Shown: in pieces, positions 1 through 6,474 of the stretch
How positions within the stretch are numbered: the stretch's first letter is position 1
How the letters are laid out: each line of letters starts with the position of its first letter
Source of the DNA: an uncultured Lachnospiraceae bacterium
GTDB taxonomy: Bacteria; Bacillota; Clostridia; Lachnospirales; Lachnospiraceae
Assembly: GCA_902797705.1 (NCBI GenBank)
Contig: CADBTX010000181.1
Span: forward strand, 1-9,173
Direction: 5' to 3'
Length of the DNA stretch: 9,173 nucleotides
Notes under the pieces: generated by a model
Database searches by the model: none
What the model saw: only the letters and a program-made list of their open reading frames with translations
Told to the model about the DNA's origin: nothing
Translations under genes and position numbers: made by a program

Positions 1-621
1 CAGCTGGATCTTTTTGAAGAAAAGATACTGTCAAAGGGTTCATATAAGGAGTTTAAGATCGTAGGACAGATCTTTGACACCTATTGGATAATCGAATACA
101 GAGATGAAATGCTTGTCATAGACCAGCACGCAGCCCATGAAAAGGTTAATTACGAGCGCTTTATGGAGGAATTTGAGAATCGCTCCGTGACCACCCAGAA
201 TGTGGAGCCTCCGGTAATAATAACCCTTACCGGGAAGGAAAGGGATACCCTTGAACGCTTTCTTCCCAGGTTTTATGAGATGGGCTTTGAGATAGAAGCC
301 TTTGGAGAAAATGATTATGCCATAAGGACCGTTCCCTATAATCTCTACGGCTTAAACGAACATGAGGTATTTAAGAGCCTTCTTGATGAACTGTCGGCAA
401 ATGTAAAGGATTCGGAGATAAGTCTTATCCATGATAAGATCGCCTCCATTTCCTGCAAGGCCTCCATTAAGGGGAATACCGATATCAGCCTTCGGGAAGC
501 GGAAGAGCTTATCCTTAAGCTTTTGAACTGCAAAGACCCCTATAACTGTCCCCACGGCCGTCCGACAATTATAAAAATGTCAAAGAAGGAACTTGAAAAG
601 AAATTCAGGAGAGTGCTCTAG
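1..621 (+). CDS. mutL: DNA mismatch repair endonuclease MutL, C-terminal part (5' end outside window)
   Basis: This is the last 206 residues of MutL, which MutS recruits to mismatches and which nicks the newly made strand in organisms lacking MutH. The reading frame is open from base 1, so the N-terminal GHKL ATPase domain lies upstream and the ATG at 109 is internal. The fragment covers the end of the linker and the whole C-terminal dimerisation/endonuclease domain. The metal-binding motif DQHA(x)2E(x)4E is at visible residues 41-52, an SCKA stretch at about 151-154 matches the conserved ACR-like motif, and CPHGRP is at 183-188. These motifs mark the nicking-competent MutL class rather than the E. 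coli type. The first five visible residues, QLDLF, resemble a DNA-clamp-binding peptide. miaA starts 5 bp after the stop, so the two genes are probably co-transcribed, as in many bacteria. Product call is very secure; the full length is unknown. Confidence 0.96.
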   Translation, partial: QLDLFEEKILSKGSYKEFKIVGQIFDTYWIIEYRDEMLVIDQHAAHEKVNYERFMEEFENRSVTTQNVEPPVIITLTGKERDTLERFLPRFYEMGFEIEAFGENDYAIRTVPYNLYGLNEHEVFKSLLDELSANVKDSEISLIHDKIASISCKASIKGNTDISLREAEELILKLLNCKDPYNCPHGRPTIIKMSKKELEKKFRRVL

Positions 622-626
622 GACAT

Positions 627-1559
627 ATGACTCCGCTCTATATCCTTTCCGGCCCCACTGCCGTGGGTAAGACCGAGATCTCAATAAAACTTGCAAAAAA
701 ACTGAACGCCGAGATAATCTCCGCGGACTCTATCCAGGTGTACCGCCATATGGATATCGGTTCCGCAAAGATCCTTCCGGAGGAAATGCAGGGCGTAAGG
801 CATCATCTTATCGACATCCTTGAACCCACGGAGCCTTTTGACGTGGCGGAATTTGTAAAGCTCGGAAAGGCTGCGGTAAAGGAGATAGTGGGCAGAGGAA
901 AGATCCCTCTTATCGTTGGAGGTACAGGCTTTTATCTCCACGCCCTGATTTATGACAATGATTTTTCTGACGGGGCGAAGGACAGCGCCTACAGGGAAGC
1001 GCTTGAAAGGGAGGCCGCGGACCCTTATAATGATCTCTATGAAAGGCTGAAAACGGTGGATCCCGCTTCATACGAAGCGATACCGAAGGGAAATATGAAA
1101 AGGGTCATCCGGGCTCTTGAATTTTACCATGTTACAGGAAAACGGATCTCGGATCATAACAGGGAGGAGAGAGAAAAGAAATCTCCCTATGACCTGAATT
1201 TCTATGTGCTGACTCTTCCCCGTCCCCTGCTATACGACAGGATAAATTCAAGGGTCGATATGATGACAGAAAAGGGCCTTTTTGAGGAGACGGAAAGACT
1301 TATATCTCTTGGTGTAAAGCAGGAGATGACCTCCATGCAGGGCCTTGGCTACAAACAGGCATATCTGTATTTCAAGGGCCTTTACACTAAGGAGGAAGCC
1401 ATAGATGCCATAAAAAAAGAGACCAGACACTTTGCCAAAAGGCAGCTCACCTGGTTCAGAAAAGAAAAAGAAGCGGTCTTCATCGATAAAAGCCTGTTCG
1501 ACGGAGACGAAGAGATAGTAAGGTTCATATATGAAAAAGGAGGACAAAATGAAGGCTGA
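627..1559 (+). CDS. miaA: tRNA dimethylallyltransferase MiaA
   Basis: MiaA transfers the dimethylallyl group of DMAPP to N6 of adenosine 37 in tRNAs that read UNN codons, the first step toward (ms2)i6A37. The 310-residue length is normal for the family. Visible motifs are the P-loop GPTAVGKT (9-16), the DSxQ substrate motif (D34, Q37), GGTGFYL (98-104), MQGLGYK (237-243), and the C-terminal FAKRQLTWFRK stretch (269-279) that contacts tRNA. The start at 627 puts the P-loop at the usual distance from the N-terminus and has an upstream AGGAGAG at 607-613, although the spacing of 13 bp is long. The mutL-miaA order is common. The last codons also carry the Shine-Dalgarno of the next gene, whose start lies inside miaA. 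In many Firmicutes hfq follows miaA; here it does not. Confidence 0.97.
   Translation: MTPLYILSGPTAVGKTEISIKLAKKLNAEIISADSIQVYRHMDIGSAKILPEEMQGVRHHLIDILEPTEPFDVAEFVKLGKAAVKEIVGRGKIPLIVGGTGFYLHALIYDNDFSDGAKDSAYREALEREAADPYNDLYERLKTVDPASYEAIPKGNMKRVIRALEFYHVTGKRISDHNREEREKKSPYDLNFYVLTLPRPLLYDRINSRVDMMTEKGLFEETERLISLGVKQEMTSMQGLGYKQAYLYFKGLYTKEEAIDAIKKETRHFAKRQLTWFRKEKEAVFIDKSLFDGDEEIVRFIYEKGGQNEG
1538..1543 (+). promoter_or_regulatory. Ribosome binding site (AGGAGG) fixing the VOC gene start
   Basis: A perfect AGGAGG lies 5 bp before the ATG at 1549 and inside the miaA coding region. It selects 1549 over the in-frame ATG at 1531, which has no comparable site. It suggests translation of the VOC gene is coupled to, or at least follows closely on, that of miaA. 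Confidence 0.8.
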
Positions 1560-1929
1560 TCACATTACAATCAACGTTACCGACATGAAGAGATCCGAGG
1601 ACTTCTACGGAAGGATACTCGGGCTTAAACAGCTTGACACAGTGGATATGGGAGACCATGAGCTCCACTATTTCGAGATCCCGGGAGGCCCCAGGATAGA
1701 GCTTATTTCCTATACGGATGATTTCGGCGAAATGCATCCCGATTCAAGGACCGCCGGTCTCTTCCGCCATCTGGCCTTTGACTGTGAAGATATTGACGCT
1801 CTCTTTAAGACTTTTAAGGAGAACGGCGTAACCGTGATCCAGGAGCCTGCAATGGTTGAAAAGCTTAAGTTCAGGAATCTCATGGCCAAGGATCCGAACG
1901 GCGTGGAGCTGGAGTTCATTCAGTACTGA
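1549..1929 (+). CDS. VOC / glyoxalase-fold metalloprotein, substrate unknown
   Basis: This 126-residue protein is a single-chain member of the vicinal oxygen chelate superfamily (glyoxalase I, methylmalonyl-CoA epimerase, fosfomycin-resistance proteins and dioxygenases). It has the paired beta-alpha-beta-beta-beta modules: HITINV near the start followed by SEDFYGRILGL, then FRHLAF and a C-terminal DPNGVELEF. The four positions that usually bind the divalent metal are filled by H5, E51, H74 and E122, so a metal-dependent enzyme is plausible. The start at 1549 is chosen for its AGGAGG and overlaps the end of miaA by 11 bp. An alternative start at 1531 would add six residues. Only 4 bp separate it from the PLP enzyme gene downstream. 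Lactoylglutathione lyase-like annotation is common for such proteins, but nothing here identifies the substrate. The fold is secure; the function is open. Confidence 0.85.
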   Translation: MKADHITINVTDMKRSEDFYGRILGLKQLDTVDMGDHELHYFEIPGGPRIELISYTDDFGEMHPDSRTAGLFRHLAFDCEDIDALFKTFKENGVTVIQEPAMVEKLKFRNLMAKDPNGVELEFIQY

Positions 1930-1933
1930 AGCA

Positions 1934-3223
1934 ATGCGGGAAATGTATGAAAAGCTCGGCATACGTAAAAGCGTATATGACTATGGCGAAAGGATATGCC
2001 GGGATCTTAAAGACAGATTTGAAGCCATAGATCTTGTGGCTGAATATAATCAGTTAAAAATACTGGATGCCTTTCACAGGGAAAGGGTATCGGAGGCCTG
2101 TCTTTCAGGCAGCAGCGGCTATGGCTATAATGACATCGGCAGAGACACTCTGGAGAAAGTCTATGCCGGTGTTTTTAAGACTGAGGACGCTCTGGTCCGG
2201 CCCCAGATAACCTGCGGCACCCACGCCCTTGCCCTTGCCCTTATGTCGAATTTAAGACCCGGGGATGAGCTTTTAAGCGCTGCGGGGAAGCCCTATGACA
2301 CCCTGGAGGAAGTGATAGGTATACGTCCCTCCAAAGGGAGTCTAAGGGAATACGGCATCACTTATGCTCAGGCGGATCTTAAGAGCGACGGCGGCTTTGA
2401 CTTTGATGCCATTTCTTCAAAGATCAATGAGAGAACGAGACTGGTTACCATACAGCGTTCCAAGGGATACGAGACCAGACGCACCTTAAGCGTTAAAGCC
2501 ATCGGAGAGGCCATAGCCTTTATAAAGAAAATAAGGCCGGATATCCTTGTGATGGTTGATAACTGCTACGGCGAGTTTGTGGAAAGAGAGGAGCCTTCGG
2601 AATACGGGGCAGACATGATAGTGGGCTCCCTTATCAAGAACCCCGGAGGAGGCCTTGCTCCCATAGGAGGCTATATCTGCGGAAAAAAGGAATGTGTGGA
2701 AAATGCGGCATACCGCCTCACTTCTCCCGGACTCGGAAAGGAAGTGGGAGCAAGCCTCGGCATCCTTCCCTCCTTCTATCAGGGACTGTTCCTTTCCCCG
2801 GTGGTTACGGCTTCCGCCCTGAAGGGCGCGGTCTTTGCCGCAAATGTTTACGAAAAACTGGGCTTTTCCGTGCTTCCTGACGGCAGGGAAGACCGCCACG
2901 ACATCATTCAGGCCATTACCTTCAACGATCCGAAAGCTCTGATCGCATTCTGCAAGGGGATACAGGCTGCGGCTCCCGTTGACAGCTTCGTAACACCGGA
3001 GCCCTGGGCGATGCCCGGATATGACAGCGACGTGATAATGGCTGCCGGCAATTTTATTTCCGGCTCCTCCATAGAGCTTTCCGCCGACGGACCCTTAAAG
3101 CCCCCCTATTCAGTTTATTTTCAGGGAGGCCTCACCTTCCCTCATGTAAAATACGGTATCCTTAATTCCCTTGAGTACCTCTTGAGAGAAGGAATGGTGT
3201 TTGAAGATAATCTGTATTCGTGA
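1934..3223 (+). CDS. PLP-dependent enzyme, methionine gamma-lyase / aluminium resistance (YnbB) family
   Basis: This 429-residue protein belongs to the fold-type I PLP family named Met_gamma_lyase or 'aluminium resistance protein', which includes B. subtilis YnbB. Family landmarks are SGYGYNDIGRD (61-71), VRPQITCGTHAL (88-99), GKPYDTLEEVIGIR (118-131), IQRSKGY (173-179), VDNCYGEFVE (208-217) and GSLIKNPGGGLAPIGGYI (231-248). By homology K235 should form the Schiff base and D209 should contact the pyridine nitrogen of PLP. The enzyme is probably cytosolic and probably acts on sulfur-containing or related amino acids. The family name rests on sequence similarity to cystathionine gamma-synthase-type enzymes, and I know of no firm reaction for this branch. 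The start could be 1934 or 1943; both are weakly supported by ribosome binding sites. The frame is open further upstream, but that part is the out-of-frame end of the VOC gene. In B. subtilis ynbB also lies near miaA. Confidence 0.9.
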   Translation: MREMYEKLGIRKSVYDYGERICRDLKDRFEAIDLVAEYNQLKILDAFHRERVSEACLSGSSGYGYNDIGRDTLEKVYAGVFKTEDALVRPQITCGTHALALALMSNLRPGDELLSAAGKPYDTLEEVIGIRPSKGSLREYGITYAQADLKSDGGFDFDAISSKINERTRLVTIQRSKGYETRRTLSVKAIGEAIAFIKKIRPDILVMVDNCYGEFVEREEPSEYGADMIVGSLIKNPGGGLAPIGGYICGKKECVENAAYRLTSPGLGKEVGASLGILPSFYQGLFLSPVVTASALKGAVFAANVYEKLGFSVLPDGREDRHDIIQAITFNDPKALIAFCKGIQAAAPVDSFVTPEPWAMPGYDSDVIMAAGNFISGSSIELSADGPLKPPYSVYFQGGLTFPHVKYGILNSLEYLLREGMVFEDNLYS

Positions 3224-3275
3224 TAGAATACTTTAGTTATCAAAGGGGAACTCCTTTTGCGGTATACTGCAGCAG

Positions 3276-3283
3276 AAGGAGAG
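3276..3283 (+). promoter_or_regulatory. Ribosome binding site deciding the radC start
   Basis: AAGGAGAG lies just upstream of the ATG at 3286, leaving 4 bp after AAGGAG. This, together with the conserved RadC N-terminus beginning at that ATG, favours 3286 over the in-frame GTG at 3220 that overlaps the previous stop codon. Confidence 0.7.
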
Positions 3284-3285
3284 AG

Positions 3286-3987
3286 ATGACAGATACATTA
3301 AAAGAATTGCCGGAAAGAGAGCGGCCCTACGAAAGATGCGAGGAATACGGAGCGAAAGTCCTGTCTGATGCAGAGCTTCTTTCGGTGATGCTGCGATGCG
3401 GCACCAGAGACCACAATTCCCTGGAAGTAGCTACCGAGATATTGAAAAGGTCCGGTCCGGAAATGTCACTGTCGGGCATTGAGAACATGGCGGACAGTGA
3501 ACTTCTTGCAATACCCGGGATAGGAAGGGTTAAGCTGATACTCCTTCGCTGCCTCACCGAGTACTCAAAAAGGCTGTGGAAAGCAAGAGTCAGAAGCGGC
3601 ATAAACTTCAACACTCCGGAAAAGTGCGCCGCCTTCTTTATGGAGGACATGCGGCATCTCAGGCATGAAGAAGTGAGGGCAGTGCTCTTAGACACAAAGG
3701 CAAATTATATCTGTTCCCAGATTCTTACGAAGGGACTTGGTGACAGGTCGCTTCTGAGTCCCAGGGAATTGTTTTCTTATGCACTTAAACATGATGCTTC
3801 CCAGGTCATAGTATTGCATAATCACCCCAGCGGAGACCCCACTCCAAGCCCCGAGGACAGGGAGATCACGAGGCAGCTTATCATGGCCGGCCGCGTGCTG
3901 AATTTAAAACTTGCGGACTCCATAATAATCGGAGACGGCACATACGTGTCCATGCGGGAAAAAACAGACGGATTCAAACAGTTGTAA
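3286..3987 (+). CDS. radC: RadC family JAMM/MPN-domain protein
   Basis: This 233-residue protein is a full-length RadC (YsxA in B. subtilis). The N-terminal part opens with the typical KELPERERP and the YGAKVLSDAELL stretch, followed by a helix-hairpin-helix-like segment around LLAIPGIGRVK (73-83). The C-terminal half is a JAMM metalloprotease-like domain with the motif HNHPSGDPTPSPED, in which H178, H180 and D191 are the predicted zinc ligands and E129 the likely upstream Glu. Despite the 'DNA repair' name, a repair role for RadC is disputed and its molecular activity is not established. A GTG start at 3220 would add 22 residues unlike the family N-terminus, so the ATG with a good ribosome binding site was chosen. 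A 62 bp gap precedes it. It sits directly upstream of the mre genes, a frequent Firmicute arrangement. Confidence 0.93.
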   Translation: MTDTLKELPERERPYERCEEYGAKVLSDAELLSVMLRCGTRDHNSLEVATEILKRSGPEMSLSGIENMADSELLAIPGIGRVKLILLRCLTEYSKRLWKARVRSGINFNTPEKCAAFFMEDMRHLRHEEVRAVLLDTKANYICSQILTKGLGDRSLLSPRELFSYALKHDASQVIVLHNHPSGDPTPSPEDREITRQLIMAGRVLNLKLADSIIIGDGTYVSMREKTDGFKQL

Positions 3988-4023
3988 GGGTTGTCAAAAG
4001 GCACGTCCCGCTGACCCCGCCAT

Positions 4024-4029
4024 AAGGAG
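4024..4029 (+). promoter_or_regulatory. Ribosome binding site of the mreB-like gene
   Basis: AAGGAG lies 5 bp before the ATG at 4035, in the 47 bp gap after radC. The rest of the gap is fairly GC-rich. It has a TTGTCA at 3991-3996 but no matching -10 element at a usable distance, so I do not call a promoter here. Confidence 0.65.
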
Positions 4030-4034
4030 ACAGG

Positions 4035-5057
4035 ATGTCAAATTCACCTGCATTCGGTATCGATCTCGGTACCGGAAATATAAAGATCTATAATAATTTT
4101 GACGGCACCATACTCAGGGAGAAGAACATGATCGCCATCATGAACAAGAATACACTTCTTGCCTACGGCGATGATGCCTATGACATGTATGAGAAGGCCC
4201 CGGGAAACATAAGGACCTCTTTTCCTCTGAATAACGGGGTCATTGCCGACATCAAGGATATGCAGACCGTGCTGAAATGCTTCATAACGGATCTCACTTC
4301 CAAGTTTAAGTATAACGGCGCAGACTTCTATATCTCGGTTCCGAAGGACATCACAGAGGTTGAAAAAAGAGCCTTCTTCGATCTTATCAGCGATTCCAAC
4401 GTCAAGGCAAAGCGGATAATGATAGTGGACAAGGCGGTGGCCGACGGACTTGGCTTAAATATCGACGTAAAGACGAGCCAGGGGGTGCTGGTGGTGAATT
4501 CCGGCTTTGATACCACCGAGATCTCCGTGCTTTCCCTCGGCGGCATCGTTATCTCAAAGCTTATAAAGATCGGCGGAAGGAAATTCGATGAGGCCATAAT
4601 AAACGCCGTGAGAAGAGAGTTCAGCCTGATAATCGGTGAAAAGACCGCAGAAAAGGTGAAGATTGAGCTCTCTGATCCAAATTACGACGATTCCGTTTCT
4701 CCCGTGGTCTACGGAAGGGACATTGTAACCGGACTTCCGGTGGAGCGGCAGATCCCTGTGGAGCTTATCGAGGACGCTCTAAACGAAAACATCAATACCA
4801 TAATCGACAATATCAAGGTGATACTGGAACGCACGCCGCCCGAACTTGCAGCGGACGTATACCGCCACGGGATCTATCTTACCGGCGGTTCAGCCTCCTT
4901 AAGAAATTTCGGAAAACTAATCAATAAGGGCACGAATCTTCAGGTCAATCTGGCGGAGGACCCGTCAAATACAGTGGCCATGGGACTTGCCCGCGTTATC
5001 AAAGAGGAGAACTTCCGTTCCGTTGCCTATGCGATAAACGGAATGTCTCCGAAGTAA
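4035..5057 (+). CDS. mreB: MreB-family bacterial actin with altered ATPase-site residues
   Basis: This 340-residue protein is an MreB-family actin of normal length, expected to form membrane-associated filaments that orient lateral wall synthesis. It is followed by mreC and mreD. The phosphate-1 loop GIDLGTGNIKIY (8-19) is intact, as are PGNIRTSFPLNNGVIAD (56-72), TEVEKRAF (107-114), SLGGIV (167-172), the GRDIVTGLPV stretch (227-236) and the adenosine-side GIYLTGGSASLRN (279-291). Two active-site segments differ from B. subtilis-type MreB. The phosphate-2 loop, usually VVDIGGGTTE, reads VVNSGFDTTE (153-162), replacing the conserved Asp with N155 and the glycine pair with Phe-Asp. The usual EEP segment reads DKA (132-134), so both acidic residues are altered. 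It may bind nucleotide but hydrolyse it poorly. It could be a divergent paralogue working with a canonical MreB elsewhere in the genome; the window cannot tell. Confidence 0.9.
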   Translation: MSNSPAFGIDLGTGNIKIYNNFDGTILREKNMIAIMNKNTLLAYGDDAYDMYEKAPGNIRTSFPLNNGVIADIKDMQTVLKCFITDLTSKFKYNGADFYISVPKDITEVEKRAFFDLISDSNVKAKRIMIVDKAVADGLGLNIDVKTSQGVLVVNSGFDTTEISVLSLGGIVISKLIKIGGRKFDEAIINAVRREFSLIIGEKTAEKVKIELSDPNYDDSVSPVVYGRDIVTGLPVERQIPVELIEDALNENINTIIDNIKVILERTPPELAADVYRHGIYLTGGSASLRNFGKLINKGTNLQVNLAEDPSNTVAMGLARVIKEENFRSVAYAINGMSPK

Positions 5058-5074
5058 GGTGATCTACAGATAAA

Positions 5075-5947
5075 ATGCCGAGAGTTAGGATCAAGCGTCA
5101 GAAATTCGTGATGCCCGGCAGATATATATTGCTTATCATCACCATTCTCTGCATTGCCCTCATGCTTTTAAGCTTTTTTACGGATGCAGTGTCCCTGCCC
5201 CTTTCCTATATAGCGGGCTATACAGTTGTCCCCGTGGAAAAGGGTCTGAACGTCATAGGAGAGGGCTTCACCCGGAGGATGGATGAATGGCAGTCCCTTA
5301 AGGATGTACTTAAGGAAAATGAAGAATTAAAGGAGCAGGTACAGAACCTGACTCTGGAAAAGAACCAGCTTATCGCTGACCGTTATGAACTGCAGGAATT
5401 GAGAGACCTCTACGAACTGGAGGACAGATTCGGTTCCTACGACAAGATCGGCGCCAGGATAATCGGAAAGGATCCCGGAAACTGGTTTTCTGTTTTCCTC
5501 ATCGATAAGGGTGAACTGGACGGCATCAAAGAAAATATGAATGTTATAGCAGGTGACGGCCTTGTGGGGATCGTCACCGAAGTGGGGCCTCATTATTCCA
5601 CGGTGAGGGCTCTTATAGATGATGCCACAAATGTCAGCTCCATGGTCTTATCCACCAATGACACCATAATGGTCACAGGTGACTTAAAACTCATGGATTC
5701 CGGCGAGATCCGTTTTTCCCAGCTTTCCGATCAGGAATCCACGGCGGCGGTGGGGGACGAGATCGTCACCTCCGATATCTCCAACCGTTTTCTCCCAGAT
5801 ATCACAGTAGGCTATATCAGTTCCATCGAAACGGATCCCAATAATCTCACAAGATCAGGGACCCTTACACCTGCGGTGGATTTTGCCCATTTGAGGACTG
5901 TTGTTGTGATCAAAGACCTTAAGGTCACAGATGAAAACGGGGAATGA
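5075..5947 (+). CDS. mreC: Rod shape-determining protein MreC
   Basis: This 290-residue bitopic membrane protein is of usual MreC length. It has a short basic cytoplasmic N-terminus (RVRIKRQK), one transmembrane helix at about residues 17-36, an extracytoplasmic coiled coil at about 72-118 rich in Glu, Leu and Lys, and then the double beta-barrel region. Typical MreC segments are ARIIGKDPGNWF (127-138) and the later DGLVGIVTEVGPHYSTVRALID-type stretch. MreC forms a scaffold outside the membrane that contacts and activates PBP2 in the Rod complex, with MreD as its membrane partner. The ribosome binding site is modest: AAGGTG at 5056-5061 overlaps the upstream stop and lies 13 bp from the ATG. 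The end overlaps the mreD start by 4 bp as ATGA, a classic coupling arrangement. Confident call. Confidence 0.95.
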   Translation: MPRVRIKRQKFVMPGRYILLIITILCIALMLLSFFTDAVSLPLSYIAGYTVVPVEKGLNVIGEGFTRRMDEWQSLKDVLKENEELKEQVQNLTLEKNQLIADRYELQELRDLYELEDRFGSYDKIGARIIGKDPGNWFSVFLIDKGELDGIKENMNVIAGDGLVGIVTEVGPHYSTVRALIDDATNVSSMVLSTNDTIMVTGDLKLMDSGEIRFSQLSDQESTAAVGDEIVTSDISNRFLPDITVGYISSIETDPNNLTRSGTLTPAVDFAHLRTVVVIKDLKVTDENGE

Positions 5948-6474
5948 GCATAATGAAGAAGTACCTGACCTTATTTATATCCATCTTCATAGCTTTTGCC
6001 CTCCAGTGTACCTTGTTCAAGTTCCTTTCACTGGGAAAGGTTTCTCCGAACCTGCTTCTTATGCTCACCAGCCTGTCCGGCTTCATGGGAGGAAAGAAGG
6101 AAGGCATGTTCACCGGGTTTTTCGCGGGACTCTTCACTGACATCCTCTACGGAAACGGCATTATCGGCTTTTCCATGCTGCTTTTCACCTGGATAGGCTA
6201 TATCTCAGGGCTTTTTAACAGACTCTATTATCCGGAGGATGTGAAGCTTCCCCTTATCCTTACCATTGTAAGCGATATCCTCTACGGATTCCTCTACTAT
6301 GTCTTCCTGTTTCTCTTAAGGTCAAGACTGGATCTGGGATTCTATTTTATCCATGTGATCCTTCCGGAGGCTGTATATACCCTTATCATCACCATCATCA
6401 TCTTTAAGCCCATATTGTTCCTCCGGGATCTTATAGATGATGAGTCACCGGAGCGGAAGGCGAGCGATGTTTGA
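5944..6474 (+). CDS. mreD: Rod shape-determining protein MreD
   Basis: This is a very hydrophobic 176-residue protein with about five to six predicted membrane helices (approximately 6-24, 35-50, 55-70, 73-93, 104-124 and 136-157) and a short charged tail (ESPERKASDV). The segment KKEGMFTGFFAGLFTDILYG (51-70) is the recognisable MreD signature, with repeated glycines and a conserved Asp. MreD sits in the cytoplasmic membrane and pairs with MreC in the elongation machinery. The ATG at 5944 overlaps the mreC stop by 4 bp. The ATG at 5953 would remove three residues and places the upstream GGGGA (5939-5943) at a better distance of 9 bp, so the true start may be there. The 3' end overlaps the PBP2 gene by 8 bp in another frame. 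Confidence 0.93.
   Translation: MSIMKKYLTLFISIFIAFALQCTLFKFLSLGKVSPNLLLMLTSLSGFMGGKKEGMFTGFFAGLFTDILYGNGIIGFSMLLFTWIGYISGLFNRLYYPEDVKLPLILTIVSDILYGFLYYVFLFLLRSRLDLGFYFIHVILPEAVYTLIITIIIFKPILFLRDLIDDESPERKASDV
6455..6460 (+). promoter_or_regulatory. Ribosome binding site of the PBP2 gene
   Basis: GGAAGG lies 6 bp before the ATG at 6467, inside the end of mreD. It supports this start, which also places the cytoplasmic tail and transmembrane helix as expected for a class B penicillin-binding protein. Confidence 0.65.

Noticed and set aside
1856..1933. Upstream in-frame extension of the PLP enzyme into the VOC gene
   Set aside because: It would overlap the end of the VOC gene by more than 70 bp, and the residues are Ser/Trp-rich and unlike the family N-terminus, as expected from an out-of-frame reading.
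3241..3259. Short hairpin in the gap before radC: AAAGGG (3242-3247) with TCCTTT (3252-3257) around a GAAC loop, as a possible terminator
   Set aside because: The stem is only six pairs including one G-T, and the T run is part of the stem and is followed by GCGG, not more T. It does not look like an intrinsic terminator.
3263..3268. TATACT as a -10 element of a radC promoter
   Set aside because: No -35 element lies at 16-18 bp; the closest, TTATCA at 3237, is 20 bp away. Transcription would start about at the ribosome binding site.
3220..3285. Upstream GTG start of radC overlapping the PLP-enzyme stop
   Set aside because: The extra 22 residues do not resemble RadC N-termini, whereas the ATG at 3286 has a good ribosome binding site and the family's usual first residues.
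3988..4034. Promoter or terminator between radC and the mreB-like gene
   Set aside because: TTGTCA at 3991 has no AT-rich -10 partner, and the GGG/CCC pairings possible here are short and interrupted, with no following T run.
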